A stretch of DNA of 48,464 nt from Novosphingobium lindaniclasticum LE124. Lineage in GTDB: Bacteria; Pseudomonadota; Alphaproteobacteria; Sphingomonadales; Sphingomonadaceae. The translations under genes were made by a program, and so were the position numbers. The notes beneath the pieces were generated by a model. It made no database searches and had not been told where the DNA came from. It saw only the letters and a list, made by a program, of their open reading frames with translations. The stretch's first letter is position 1. Every line of letters begins with the position of its first letter. Location of the stretch: positions 1 to 48,464 of the forward strand of contig NZ_ATHL01000114.1 in NCBI RefSeq assembly GCF_000445125.1. Reading direction: 5' to 3'. Positions 18,233 to 26,039 of this stretch are shown in pieces.

Positions 18233-21013
18233 ATGGGGCCTACCGACACGGCGACAAACGTGACGGCCTTCGCCGATGGCGGTCGGCTGTCCAGATTCTC
18301 ATCTCGCAAGGGCCGGCTTTCGCACGCCTATCTCGCCGAACGCCTTCGCGTAGCCACTAGCTACGACCGAATTGCCGGCTATTTCCGCTCTTCAATCTTC
18401 GAGCTGGTCGGCGAGGAGATCGGTGCGATCGGCAAGGTTCGGATCGTCGCAAACGCGGATCTTGATCCTGAGGACGTCGAAGCTGCCCAGCGGGTGCGCG
18501 ACGCACTGCTGTTTCAGCGCTTCGTCGAGGGCGACGTCGTCGTCGACGCTGCCATCCACCGCGACCGCTACTTCAGGCTGCACGAGTTGCTCATCTCCGG
18601 TCGGGTCGAGATTCGGATCGTGCCTCGAACCGTCGCTCCGTTCCTTCATGGTAAGGCCGGCGTGTTACGCGGCCCTGAGGGGGCGGTTGCGTTCATGGGT
18701 TCGATCAACGAGACCCGTGCCGCTTGGGCTCACAACTACGAACTGGTCTGGGAGGACAGCTCAGCTGAGGGCGTTGCCTGGGTCCAGGAGGAGTTCGACG
18801 AGCTGTGGGCTCTGGGCAAGCCGCTTCCAGACGCGATAATCAGTGAAGTGGGCCGTCTGGCGCATCGGCGCGAAGTCGAAATAGTGGGCTTCCACGACCG
18901 TCCCGAAGAAATTCCAGCGGCGGCGCTTGCAGAGACGCCGATCTACCGGGACGGGGAGTCGCTACAGCCATGGCAGCGCGCCTTCGTCGTCGAGTTCCTT
19001 CGTCACCGCGAAACCTATAAGAAGACCCGCATGCTGCTCGCCGACGAAGTCGGCGTCGGTAAGACTCTTTCGCTGGCCGCGTCGGCCCTGATCTCGGTGC
19101 TGCTGGGCGATGGACCGGTCCTGATCCTCGTTCCCTCCTCTCTGCTGGAGCAATGGCAGATTGAGTTACTCGATCGCCTGGCGATGCCGGTCGCCCGATG
19201 GCACAGCACACGCAAGGTATGGATCGACCCTGCGGGACGAACGATCAAAGGTGCCGGCGTCGCCGATGTGGGCCGATGCCCCTACGCTATTGGCCTCGTC
19301 TCGACCGGTCTCATCGTGCACGGCGTAGATCGCCACGGTGAGCCGAAGGCTGGGACCGAGGCCGAGCACCTGTTGCGGCGCAAGTTCGGCCTCGTCATCC
19401 TGGACGAGGCGCACAAGGCGCGCGGATCCGAACGCATCGGCTCTGACGATCGCACGCCAAACAACCTCCTCAAGTTCGTAGAGCGCATCGCGACACGGAC
19501 GAAGCACCTCCTTCTGTCGACGGCGACGCCGATTCAGACGAGCGAGCGGGACCTGTGGGACCTGCTTCTAGCGTTAAACCGCGACGCCGATTTTGTGCTC
19601 GGCTCGGCCTTCTCTCAATGGCAGCGTCCGGATCGTGTGCTACCGTATCTGAAGGGCGACACACAGGTAACCAGTCTCCGCGAAGGGTGGCAGCTTCTCA
19701 CTAACCCGCTTCCGCCGACCGGCGACGACGATCTGCTCGCCGACATCCGCGGCTCGCTCGATCTCGAGGAACGAGACTGGATTACCAATAGGTTCCCGTC
19801 GGACATGGGTAACCTGGTTGTCGAGACCAAAGCGGAGATGGAGCTTACGGCCATCCGCGACGGGCTCGGCTACTTCCAGCGCGACAACCCGCTTCTGCGG
19901 CACATCGTGCTCCGCAAGCGTCGCGACCTAGAGCGTCTGGGCCTCATCCCGAGCCTGCCCGTCGACGTCCATCCAAGCGCCGACCTGCCCGGACCGGGAC
20001 ACCTATTCAATCCGCTTAGCCTCTACACGTCGGACGCCTTCGCGAGCGCGCTCGAAGCGGTCAACGCCTTCACGAAGGCATATGGACGACGGGACAAGCC
20101 AGCAGGCTTCATGAAGACGCTCCTCCTGCAACGGCTCTGCTCGAGCCATGTAGCGGCGATCGCGACCGCCCGGGCTCTTCTCGGCGAGGACGAACTTGAC
20201 GAGGAGCTCCAAGAGGAGCTCGAGATCAACAGTTTCGACGCCCAAGAAAACGAGAAGCTGCATCTGCGCATCCTCATTGAGGCTCTCACCGGCGCGATCG
20301 ATCCCAAGCTGAAGGCAGTGGAATACTTCCTTGACGAGCACCGAAGCGGCGATCGCTCATGGCGCGAAATGGGATGCATCGTCTTCAGTCAATATTTCGA
20401 CACCGCCGCGTGGATGGCCGAAGCGCTCAGCCTCGCCGCGCCGGGCCAAGTGGTCGCACTTTATGCCGGGATGGGGAAGTCTCGCATCATCGTCGATGGC
20501 CAGGCTACGACGGCTGAACGCGTCCAGATCAAGCGCCACGTCGCCAATCGTGAGATCAAACTTGTCGTCGCGACCGACGCCGCCTGCGAAGGACTCAACC
20601 TCCAAACGCTCGGCACGCTGATCAACGTGGATCTGCCTTGGAATCCCTCGCGGCTCGAACAGCGGATCGGCCGTATCAAGCGCTTCGGCCAGACCCGCCT
20701 CCGTGTCGATATGGCGAATCTCACATACGCAGGGACCATCGACGAGAAGGTCTATCGAGTTCTGTCCGACCGGCTTCGGATATCGAGCGATATCCTCGGA
20801 ACGCTGCCCGAGACGATCGACGCCGACTGGATCGACGACATCGAAACACTCGAAGAGCGACTTCGCGCCTACACGGTCCCACGGAAGCGCTGGGACCCTT
20901 TCGAGGCGAGATACGGCGGCGATCTCTCGTCGGAAGACTCGTGGGCGGTCGCCAGCGAAGTGTTGGCACGCTCCGATATCGAGACGCTGCTAAGTGTTGG
21001 ATGGGGACGATGA
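18233..21013 (+). CDS. phospholipase D-like domain and SNF2-type helicase
   Basis: A 926-residue protein joining a nuclease-like PLD domain to an SF2 helicase. The PLD signature is H139-G-K141, followed by N159 in FMGSINETRAAW and a Glu near 169. This single HKD-like half-site would need a dimer to be active. The helicase has G274-VGKT278, D391-EAH394, and C-terminal motifs SQYFDTAAW, DAACEGLNLQ and RIGRIKRFGQ. DrmD-like SNF2 proteins and DrmC-like PLD proteins are separate in DISARM; here both are in one chain. It starts directly after the methyltransferase stop and ends the cassette. The likely effector role is translocation and cleavage of unmodified DNA. Confidence 0.88.
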   Translation: MGPTDTATNVTAFADGGRLSRFSSRKGRLSHAYLAERLRVATSYDRIAGYFRSSIFELVGEEIGAIGKVRIVANADLDPEDVEAAQRVRDALLFQRFVEGDVVVDAAIHRDRYFRLHELLISGRVEIRIVPRTVAPFLHGKAGVLRGPEGAVAFMGSINETRAAWAHNYELVWEDSSAEGVAWVQEEFDELWALGKPLPDAIISEVGRLAHRREVEIVGFHDRPEEIPAAALAETPIYRDGESLQPWQRAFVVEFLRHRETYKKTRMLLADEVGVGKTLSLAASALISVLLGDGPVLILVPSSLLEQWQIELLDRLAMPVARWHSTRKVWIDPAGRTIKGAGVADVGRCPYAIGLVSTGLIVHGVDRHGEPKAGTEAEHLLRRKFGLVILDEAHKARGSERIGSDDRTPNNLLKFVERIATRTKHLLLSTATPIQTSERDLWDLLLALNRDADFVLGSAFSQWQRPDRVLPYLKGDTQVTSLREGWQLLTNPLPPTGDDDLLADIRGSLDLEERDWITNRFPSDMGNLVVETKAEMELTAIRDGLGYFQRDNPLLRHIVLRKRRDLERLGLIPSLPVDVHPSADLPGPGHLFNPLSLYTSDAFASALEAVNAFTKAYGRRDKPAGFMKTLLLQRLCSSHVAAIATARALLGEDELDEELQEELEINSFDAQENEKLHLRILIEALTGAIDPKLKAVEYFLDEHRSGDRSWREMGCIVFSQYFDTAAWMAEALSLAAPGQVVALYAGMGKSRIIVDGQATTAERVQIKRHVANREIKLVVATDAACEGLNLQTLGTLINVDLPWNPSRLEQRIGRIKRFGQTRLRVDMANLTYAGTIDEKVYRVLSDRLRISSDILGTLPETIDADWIDDIETLEERLRAYTVPRKRWDPFEARYGGDLSSEDSWAVASEVLARSDIETLLSVGWGR

Positions 21014-21094
21014 CGATACCAACCTGATGCTGGAGGCGCCCCCATCAATAGTGATGGAGCAAACCGCTTAGCGGCCAACGACTTCAGCGTCGTG

Positions 21095-21450
21095 CATGGT
21101 CGAACGATCATCGTATGCGGCGTAGCTTCAAAGCTAGCCCTTGTGTCGAAGCTCCATCGGCCTTGACGCTCGCGATGGTTTGATCATAGGGGGCTGCTGG
21201 AGCAGTTCGGGCATCATTAGTGCATCGCCAACCCGGCTTCCGGTCAGTTCGATAGCGCGGATCACCAACGAACCGGCGTCCACTCACGGTGGACGTTTCA
21301 CCACTGACGCCGCTTGCACGGACCATGCTTGCGCCTGCACCATTCCCCCCCCATAGCCTTGACGCCCGTGCTGTCGATCAGCCGATGCAATGGCCCGGAA
21401 CTGGTCCGGCAGGGGAGCTTGACAAGAAAGGACTTCTGCCTCCCATCCTG
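21095..21450 (-). pseudogene. decayed IS5-family transposase fragment
   Basis: Read on the minus strand, pieces of an IS5-type transposase appear in order but in different frames: SSGPLHRLIDSTGVKA, GEWCRRKHGPCKRR, then IRAIELTGSRVGDALMMPEL, then ASVKADGAS. The first and second catalytic Asp positions (in LIDSTG and KADGA) are still readable. At least three frame disruptions and internal stops make it non-functional, and neither the N-terminal nor the C-terminal third is present. It lies just behind the defence cassette and may mark an old insertion boundary. Confidence 0.8.
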
Positions 21451-21455
21451 ATGGC

Positions 21456-22055
21456 TTAAAACGCCGAAATACGGGCCTCGCGCTTATTGCATTCCGAACA
21501 CTTAAACTGACTCGTCAGGGCTTCCAATGTCATTCCCGCTGCGACGTGCCGCTCAAGATCGGTTTTGCTCAGGATAGCGGAATGCCAGCAGTTTCTCGAC
21601 CCACACCTTACAATCATCTCTAGGTCGGCCTGTATCCAACCAGTCAAGGTGTCGGCTGATCTTGAAAGGCGCACCACGTCCGCTTGCCATTGACGGCATT
21701 CGTCCCCATTCCAGTCGACTTCCATATAAGCCCGCCAAGCCTTGAACCGATGTTTCCCCCTGTTTACAGTTGGCTCATAGTCTTTTCGTTGATCGGTAAT
21801 TAGATCAGCTTCATATAGGAATTCGTCATCCTTGCCGTAAGAAGGCTGGAACACGACAGAAATTAAGTAATCAGAGGAGAATTCGTCATCTGCTCTATTA
21901 ATATATATACCTTGAGTTCCGCTACCGTTCAAATCTCGCGAGAATCTAGTCTTCACGCCTCTGCGCAGGGAGAAGAAATAGCTGTGTTCGTCCATCGCTA
22001 AAGCTAATCGTGCAATCTCATTGCGTCTCAGAGGGTTAACCACTTCCGCCGCCAT
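21456..22055 (-). CDS. hypothetical protein with C-terminal zinc ribbon
   Basis: A 199-residue protein of unknown function. The first 130 residues give no recognised family. The end carries a four-Cys zinc ribbon (about CGSRNCWHS, a 20-residue helix with LERHVAAGMTLEALT, then CSECNKR), a layout seen at the C-terminus of many small alphaproteobacterial proteins. A strong GAGGAGGG sits upstream of the ATG at 22055. Its codons are less G+C-rich than those of its neighbours, which fits acquired DNA. It runs opposite to the defence cassette, so it is not part of that operon. Confidence 0.7.
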   Translation of the reverse strand: MAAEVVNPLRRNEIARLALAMDEHSYFFSLRRGVKTRFSRDLNGSGTQGIYINRADDEFSSDYLISVVFQPSYGKDDEFLYEADLITDQRKDYEPTVNRGKHRFKAWRAYMEVDWNGDECRQWQADVVRLSRSADTLTGWIQADLEMIVRCGSRNCWHSAILSKTDLERHVAAGMTLEALTSQFKCSECNKREARISAF

Positions 22056-22285
22056 GAATGCCCTCCTCGTACAGAACTTAACCGAGCCTGCTTAGCATTC
22101 GCCAAACCTCCCTTGGTTCCTAATTCGGCAATGTAAAAGCTCAACGGGCAAATCGTACATGCAATTACCTTCAGACCTACGAAAACTGCGTCGCCTCGCT
22201 CGATTCGCAGATATAGCAGCACTGCTGCTGATGCGATGCCAGGAGCCAATAAGTGTCGAAGACCGATATTCTCGCTGCCGACCAT
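22028..22285 (-). CDS. possible small membrane protein
   Basis: An 85-codon open frame with two possible hydrophobic segments (APGIASAAVLLYL and FVGLKVIACTICPLSFYI). It would overlap the start of the next minus-strand gene by 28 bases. No convincing Shine-Dalgarno is seen upstream of its ATG, and no family is recognised. It may be real because of the hydrophobic pattern and the same direction as the following gene, but a chance open frame is about as likely. Confidence 0.3.
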   Translation of the reverse strand: MVGSENIGLRHLLAPGIASAAVLLYLRIERGDAVFVGLKVIACTICPLSFYIAELGTKGGLANAKQARLSSVRGGHSWRRKWLTL

Positions 22286-22533
22286 ATGGAGCGTTGAACC
22301 ATCGCCCAGTTCGATCGACTGCGCGAACCCCGTAGCTCGACTGTCATCACCCTGGAACCTGCGTTTTCTCAGATACTATCCGATCCATGGGATAGCAGCC
22401 ATCCAGCAAGCTCAGGCCCAGATTCGCGCGCTTATTGAAAGCGTTAACCTGGTGCACGACTGAGTGACCGCCAGATGGATCGAGACATGGGCGGCCGACT
22501 TCTACTGTAAACACCCGAGGGCCCGAGGCCCCA
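22286..22533. other. junction region without a supported gene
   Basis: About 250 bases between the minus-strand pair and leader D. Open frames here are short and lack start signals. The composition changes from mixed to the usual backbone pattern near 22490, which I take as the right edge of the inserted defence region. No direct or inverted repeat matching the left edge near 11221-11285 was found by eye. Confidence 0.5.
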
Positions 22534-22577
22534 AAGGGGAGGGGGAAAGGAAAGATCGAGCGCGGGAATGCGCTCGG
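22534..22577 (+). promoter_or_regulatory. polypurine leader D with perfect hairpin
   Basis: The tract at 22534-22555 has G-runs of four and five followed by AAAGG AAAG. After two bases comes a perfect 7-bp stem, CGAGCGC (22558-22564) with GCGCTCG (22571-22577), loop GGGAAT. A purine CCGGAG lies between the stem and the ATG at 22597. It marks the resumption of the backbone after the defence insertion. Confidence 0.55.
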
Positions 22578-22596
22578 TCTGACCCGGAGCCCTACC

Positions 22597-23268
22597 ATGA
22601 CCTACGACGTCCCGTTTCGTCACATGCAGGCGATCGACCCCAGCAGTCTCACCACCATCACCGCAACGCTTCACGCCCTCAACCGGGCCATGGAAGATTG
22701 CCGCATTGCAGGCGTTGATCCCGATCACGACCCGGCGATCGCGCTGCTCGCGCGCCACTTCGCGACTGTCACCGCTGACCGCGCCGATGATGACAGTCTG
22801 CGCTTCGCCTGCAGCCGCCGCGTCACCGAACTCGAACGCTTCCCCGCGCTTCTCACCCTCGCGGTTCGCGGCGTTGCCCATGACCGGGTTGCCAAGGAGC
22901 GCTTCCACGCCGACGGGTGCAAGGCCATGAAGGCGCTCGCGCTGGAAATCGGCCTCGCCCCCGGCAGCTTCACCATCAGCTCCACGCCCAGCGATCCCGC
23001 GATCGCAGGATATGTCGCGCTGTCGAGCGATGACATTTCGATCATGCTCAGCGTCGGCCCGCTCCATGAGGGCAACGAGGTACAATACTTCGCGAAGCGC
23101 GGTCCTGCAGCCGGTCAGAAACTGCGCTTTGCCCCCATGCGCGATTTCGTCCGGCGTGCCCGCTTTGCCGCCCGCATCCGTCGCGATCTGCACCTCGATG
23201 CCATCGTTCCGTCGCCCGCGCCCGTCGAGACCGCGGCGCCGATCAGCCGCGAACCCATCGCCGCTTAG
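22597..23268 (+). CDS. hypothetical backbone protein, 223 aa
   Basis: A mostly soluble protein with no family I recognise. Residues 1-115 are helical (HALNRAMEDCRIAG, ERFPALLTLAVRG). A beta-rich part follows with YVALSSDDISIMLSVGP, and the C-terminus is basic then Pro/Ala-rich. The start is preceded by leader D and CCGGAGCCCTACC. It is 11 bases upstream of the next gene, and the three genes 22597-24117 probably form one transcript. Codon use matches the Toprim and ParB-like genes, so it belongs to the plasmid backbone. Confidence 0.7.
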   Translation: MTYDVPFRHMQAIDPSSLTTITATLHALNRAMEDCRIAGVDPDHDPAIALLARHFATVTADRADDDSLRFACSRRVTELERFPALLTLAVRGVAHDRVAKERFHADGCKAMKALALEIGLAPGSFTISSTPSDPAIAGYVALSSDDISIMLSVGPLHEGNEVQYFAKRGPAAGQKLRFAPMRDFVRRARFAARIRRDLHLDAIVPSPAPVETAAPISREPIAA

Positions 23269-23279
23269 GGAGACATCCC

Positions 23280-23591
23280 ATGCTCACCACCCAACAGGTT
23301 GTAGATCAGGTCCGCAGCGATGCCGCACGGATCGAACGCTTCGTGCAGCGCCGGGAGACTTTCCTCGATGCGCTGGACTGGACAATGCTCACTTGTGATC
23401 AGGTCCATGATGCTGCCATGCTGGACTTCATGCTGGACTTCATGCTGGAAGATGACCTTGCCGAAGCCCTCCAGCGGGTTTCCATGGCGGAAAGCCTTGC
23501 CGCAATGGGCATGCCCCTTGTCCCTACCTTCATCCGCTACAACCCGTTCCCACGCCCCTGGCACGCGGAATGGCTGGCACTGGTGAACTGA
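23280..23591 (+). CDS. hypothetical protein, 103 aa, with internal tandem repeat
   Basis: A small protein with no recognised family. Residues about 47-56 read MLDFMLDFML because of a 12-bp in-frame tandem repeat, which lengthens a hydrophobic helix. The N-terminal half is charged (DAARIERFVQRRETF), and the C-terminal part ends YNPFPRPWHAEW. A GGAGAC ribosome-binding site precedes the ATG. It is 16 bases before the following gene and is probably co-transcribed. Confidence 0.65.
   Translation: MLTTQQVVDQVRSDAARIERFVQRRETFLDALDWTMLTCDQVHDAAMLDFMLDFMLEDDLAEALQRVSMAESLAAMGMPLVPTFIRYNPFPRPWHAEWLALVN
23418..23449 (+). repeat. 12-bp in-frame tandem repeat, 2.7 copies
   Basis: The unit ATGCTGGACTTC occurs at 23418-23429 and 23430-23441, and its first eight bases again at 23442-23449. 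The unit length is a multiple of three, so copy-number change would add or remove MLDF in the protein without a frameshift. It is a likely slippage site. Confidence 0.9.
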
Positions 23592-23607
23592 CCGGAGATC
23601 CATCCTC

Positions 23608-24117
23608 ATGAGCCGATACGATTTCGCCGGGAAGGGTGTCGCGAGCAGCGTCGCCATCGGATACGACCGGCCCCTGTCGACATTTTTCGTGCAGGTCATG
23701 CAGCCGCATCCCCGCATCGAGGGCGAGGAAGCAACCTACATCTGGAAGGGAAGCGCCCCCGGAGAGCTTCCAACCGCTGCAGACGCAATCGCCGTTGCCT
23801 CCGAATATGCCGATCTGCCCAAGGATCTTGGCGCGAAGCTGGAAACCGATCGCCTGAAGACGCTCGGCACCTTCGACGGTCCCGCCCAGCTGGCCGCCAA
23901 GCCATTCATCCGGTCATCACCGCCGCCGATCCACACCGAGGCCGAAGCCCGCGAAGCCGGCTATACGCGCGCGGTGGTCGCAGACAGCACGCATCACACG
24001 CTCGAATTGCTGATCGAACCCGGCGCCGACCTCGATTCCATCTTCTTCGCTTTCGATCGGGGCGGGAACGAAATGCTCCATATCCATGGCTGGAATTTCA
24101 CGTTCGAGCCGGAGTGA
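23608..24117 (+). CDS. hypothetical backbone protein, 169 aa
   Basis: A protein of unknown family. The N-terminal 50 residues look like a beta-sheet domain (VASSVAIGYDRPLSTFFVQVM then EGEEATYIWKG), which is the pattern of small plasmid proteins that I cannot name. The rest is loop-rich with HTEAEAREAGYTRAVV and ends in HIHGWNFTFEPE. A GGAGATCC motif precedes the ATG. It is the last gene before the toxin-antitoxin pair, whose operator lies 25 bases downstream. Confidence 0.65.
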   Translation: MSRYDFAGKGVASSVAIGYDRPLSTFFVQVMQPHPRIEGEEATYIWKGSAPGELPTAADAIAVASEYADLPKDLGAKLETDRLKTLGTFDGPAQLAAKPFIRSSPPPIHTEAEAREAGYTRAVVADSTHHTLELLIEPGADLDSIFFAFDRGGNEMLHIHGWNFTFEPE

Positions 24118-24141
24118 CGTGGCCGCAATCTTGTGATAATG

Positions 24142-24157
24142 TGAATACACGTATTCA
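24142..24157 (+). promoter_or_regulatory. palindromic operator of the RelB/RelE-like module
   Basis: A perfect inverted repeat TGAATAC-AC-GTATTCA lies 16 bases before the antitoxin start. A -10-like GATAAT is immediately upstream at 24135-24140, so the repeat would cover the transcription start. This is the normal arrangement for autorepression by a ribbon-helix-helix antitoxin alone or with its toxin. Confidence 0.7.
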
Positions 24158-24172
24158 ACCGGAGACAATGCC

Positions 24173-24400
24173 ATGGCGACGTCAGTACGCCTCGCCCCTG
24201 AAGTAGAGCAGCGCCTCGATCATCTCGCGAGCGCCACCGGGCGCACCAAGGCATATTACTTGCGCGAAATCATCGAGCGCGGCCTTGAGGACATGGAAGA
24301 CATCTACCTCTCCGACAAGGTGCTCGAGGACATTCGTGCTGGCCGCGAAACCGCAAGTTCCCTTGACGACGTGGAGAAGCGCCTTGGCCTGGCGGATTGA
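24173..24400 (+). CDS. ribbon-helix-helix antitoxin, RelB/DinJ type
   Basis: A 75-residue antitoxin. The N-terminal ribbon-helix-helix is clear: [39 protein letters not shown] read in pieces gives the strand SVRLAP, helix [10 protein letters not shown], and helix [13 protein letters not shown]. The acidic C-terminus ([15 protein letters not shown] and [10 protein letters not shown]) would wrap the toxin. It overlaps the toxin gene by 17 bases. GGAGACA precedes the ATG, and a palindrome lies upstream. The pair would stabilise the element by killing cells that lose it. Confidence 0.88.
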   Translation: MATSVRLAPEVEQRLDHLASATGRTKAYYLREIIERGLEDMEDIYLSDKVLEDIRAGRETASSLDDVEKRLGLAD

Positions 24401-24650
24401 ACTGTCAACCAGCGCCGAAAAGTCCCTCTCCAAACTCGATCGCCAGACCGCAAAGCGGATCATAACGTTCCTGCGCGAGCGGGTTGCAGCCGGTGAAGAT
24501 CCCCGCGCGTCAGGAAAGGCACTGTCCGGGCCCTTGGCAGGGCGCTGGCGCTACCGCGTTGGCGACTACAGGATTGTCTGCGAGATCGAGGATGGCAGGC
24601 TTGTCGTGCTTGTGCTGACCGTTGGCCACCGAAGCGCCATTTACCGCTGA
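24384..24650 (+). CDS. RelE/ParE-family toxin
   Basis: An 88-residue toxin starting with TTG at 24384 ([15 protein letters not shown]...), chosen because the length and the opening WRIELS match RelE-family toxins and because it overlaps the antitoxin gene in the usual way. Family features are the basic helix [18 protein letters not shown], the turn [20 protein letters not shown], and the end [11 protein letters not shown]. The Arg/Tyr set at the C-terminus (RWRYR, DYR, HRSAIYR) is what ribosome-dependent mRNA interferases of this fold use. The non-ATG start would lower toxin output relative to antitoxin. Confidence 0.88.
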   Translation: MAWRIELSTSAEKSLSKLDRQTAKRIITFLRERVAAGEDPRASGKALSGPLAGRWRYRVGDYRIVCEIEDGRLVVLVLTVGHRSAIYR

Positions 24651-24674
24651 CCTCCCAGACCATCCATAACCCAT

Positions 24675-24715
24675 AGAGAGAAGGGGGAAGGGGACGGGCG
24701 ATCCATGGAGGATCG
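24675..24715 (+). promoter_or_regulatory. polypurine leader E with perfect hairpin
   Basis: The tract at 24675-24698 has G-runs of five, four and three. It is followed directly by a perfect 6-bp stem, CGATCC-ATGGA-GGATCG at 24699-24715. GGAGG (24718-24722) and the TTG start at 24728 come next, so the hairpin sits right against the ribosome-binding site and could control access to it. Confidence 0.6.
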
Positions 24716-24727
24716 ACGGAGGTTCCC

Positions 24728-25234
24728 TTGTCCTACACCATCGACATTGGCGCAGCGCCCGCCAACGCTCATTGCGCCCAGCTCGGCCAGACTCCTGATT
24801 TCGAGCGGGTCAATCGCTTCGAGATCGACGCCTACCGCATCGGCATCATTGCGATCCATGGCCTTCCCCCTGAAGGCTGCAGCCTCACCAGCAAGCCCAA
24901 TCGCCACGATTTTGGCACCTACCGCACTCTCGTCCTGCATATCGACGACGAGAACGACCCTGCGGTCGCCGCCTATGCCGAGGCCGTAGAAGACGGGCTT
25001 GGCTCCTGGATCGAGGCCGCGATCGCATGCCCCGTCGAATATGACGGCAATGTCGCCACCATTCCGAAGCCCGAACTCGACGAGGTGACGATCGGCGCGC
25101 TGCTGACCACCCGCCCCGGTGCCAACGGCCGCTTCGCGATCCCTGCGTTCGAGACCATCCACACCAACCTTTCGGCAGCATTTCCCAAACTCGCCGAGGC
25201 TGCCCGCGCGCGCCTTGCCAGCGATGCTGCCTGA
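24728..25234 (+). CDS. hypothetical backbone protein, 168 aa
   Basis: A protein of unknown family with a probable alpha/beta fold (FEIDAYRIGIIAIHGLPPEG, then FGTYRTLVLHIDDENDP). The TTG at 24728 is taken as start because a GGAGG lies five bases upstream and the leader hairpin lies just before it. No ATG exists nearby in frame. It opens a four-gene group (24728-27480) with gaps of 5-22 bases that ends with the PP-loop protein and a small unknown. Nothing in the sequence tells its role. Confidence 0.65.
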   Translation: MSYTIDIGAAPANAHCAQLGQTPDFERVNRFEIDAYRIGIIAIHGLPPEGCSLTSKPNRHDFGTYRTLVLHIDDENDPAVAAYAEAVEDGLGSWIEAAIACPVEYDGNVATIPKPELDEVTIGALLTTRPGANGRFAIPAFETIHTNLSAAFPKLAEAARARLASDAA

Positions 25235-25252
25235 ACGCGCAGGAGATCCATC

Positions 25253-26035
25253 ATGGCGAACAACTACCTCACCAGTTCCTTCATCCTCGAGATGGCGGCC
25301 GACGATGCCGAAATGGTCAGGCTGGCGCAACGCGCAAGCGAGATCGTCGAAGACCCTTGCATAAGCGATACCGGGCGCGACCTCGCATACGCCGACCTTG
25401 GCCCGCGCTTCGCCGCACTCTTCCCGCCCAAAGACGATGACGATTTCGGGAGCTTTCTCGACCTGTTCGACGATCCCGACTTCCCGACGTTCGACTGCAG
25501 CATCGTCATCAGCGAACCCGATGCCGAAGGGCAGTGCCAGGTCAGCTTCAGCGGCAACCAGTTTGGCGTCGATCAGGTGGCGAACCTGATCTTCGCCGCG
25601 TGCAAGTCCGCACTCCCTTGCGCCTTCTCGTGGGCACACACCTGCGATGCGTTGCGGCCCGACGAATTTGGTGGCGGCTGCGTCATCATCTCGGATGCCG
25701 GAATCGATTTTCACAGCACGACCGGGATTATCGGTCGGGTGCTCGGCACCGGCGCCGGTCCATCCGAGACCCCCAAGCCGGTCTTCGACCCGGCGCTCGT
25801 CTCCATCGAGCAGAAGCGCTTCAGCCATACCCAATGGGAAATCCTGGTCTGCTACAACGGTCAGCGCATCGAGCAGTATGGCGACAAGATCGAGCTGGCC
25901 GGAAAGGAGTATCGAGGATACCCGCGCGAGGTGTGGATGGCTGTCGCCTATCGCGAAGCGATCGCGCGTGACATGGCCAGCAGGCTTCCCGTCGTCGAGG
26001 AAGCCGCGATCACCGCCCATCTGAACACGCACTGA
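25253..26035 (+). CDS. hypothetical backbone protein, 260 aa
   Basis: An acidic protein of unknown family. An Asp-rich stretch at about 60-82 (PPKDDDDFGSFLDLFDDPDF) is followed by a beta-rich core (SIVISEPDAEGQCQVSFSG) and CAFSWAHTCDALRPDEFGGGCVIISDAG. The second half has FSHTQWEILVCYNGQRIEQYGDKIELAG. The ATG at 25253 has AGGAGATCC upstream. It is five bases ahead of the PP-loop gene and likely co-transcribed with it. It may be the partner of that enzyme, but this is only an inference from spacing. Confidence 0.65.
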   Translation: MANNYLTSSFILEMAADDAEMVRLAQRASEIVEDPCISDTGRDLAYADLGPRFAALFPPKDDDDFGSFLDLFDDPDFPTFDCSIVISEPDAEGQCQVSFSGNQFGVDQVANLIFAACKSALPCAFSWAHTCDALRPDEFGGGCVIISDAGIDFHSTTGIIGRVLGTGAGPSETPKPVFDPALVSIEQKRFSHTQWEILVCYNGQRIEQYGDKIELAGKEYRGYPREVWMAVAYREAIARDMASRLPVVEEAAITAHLNTH

Positions 26036-26039
26036 TCCC

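Noticed and set aside
11560..21013. Possibility that the cassette is a standard BREX or DISARM locus
   Set aside because: PglZ, BrxL, PglX-like partners of BREX and the DrmA/DrmB pair of DISARM are absent; the DUF499, DUF3780 and DUF1156 set is different.
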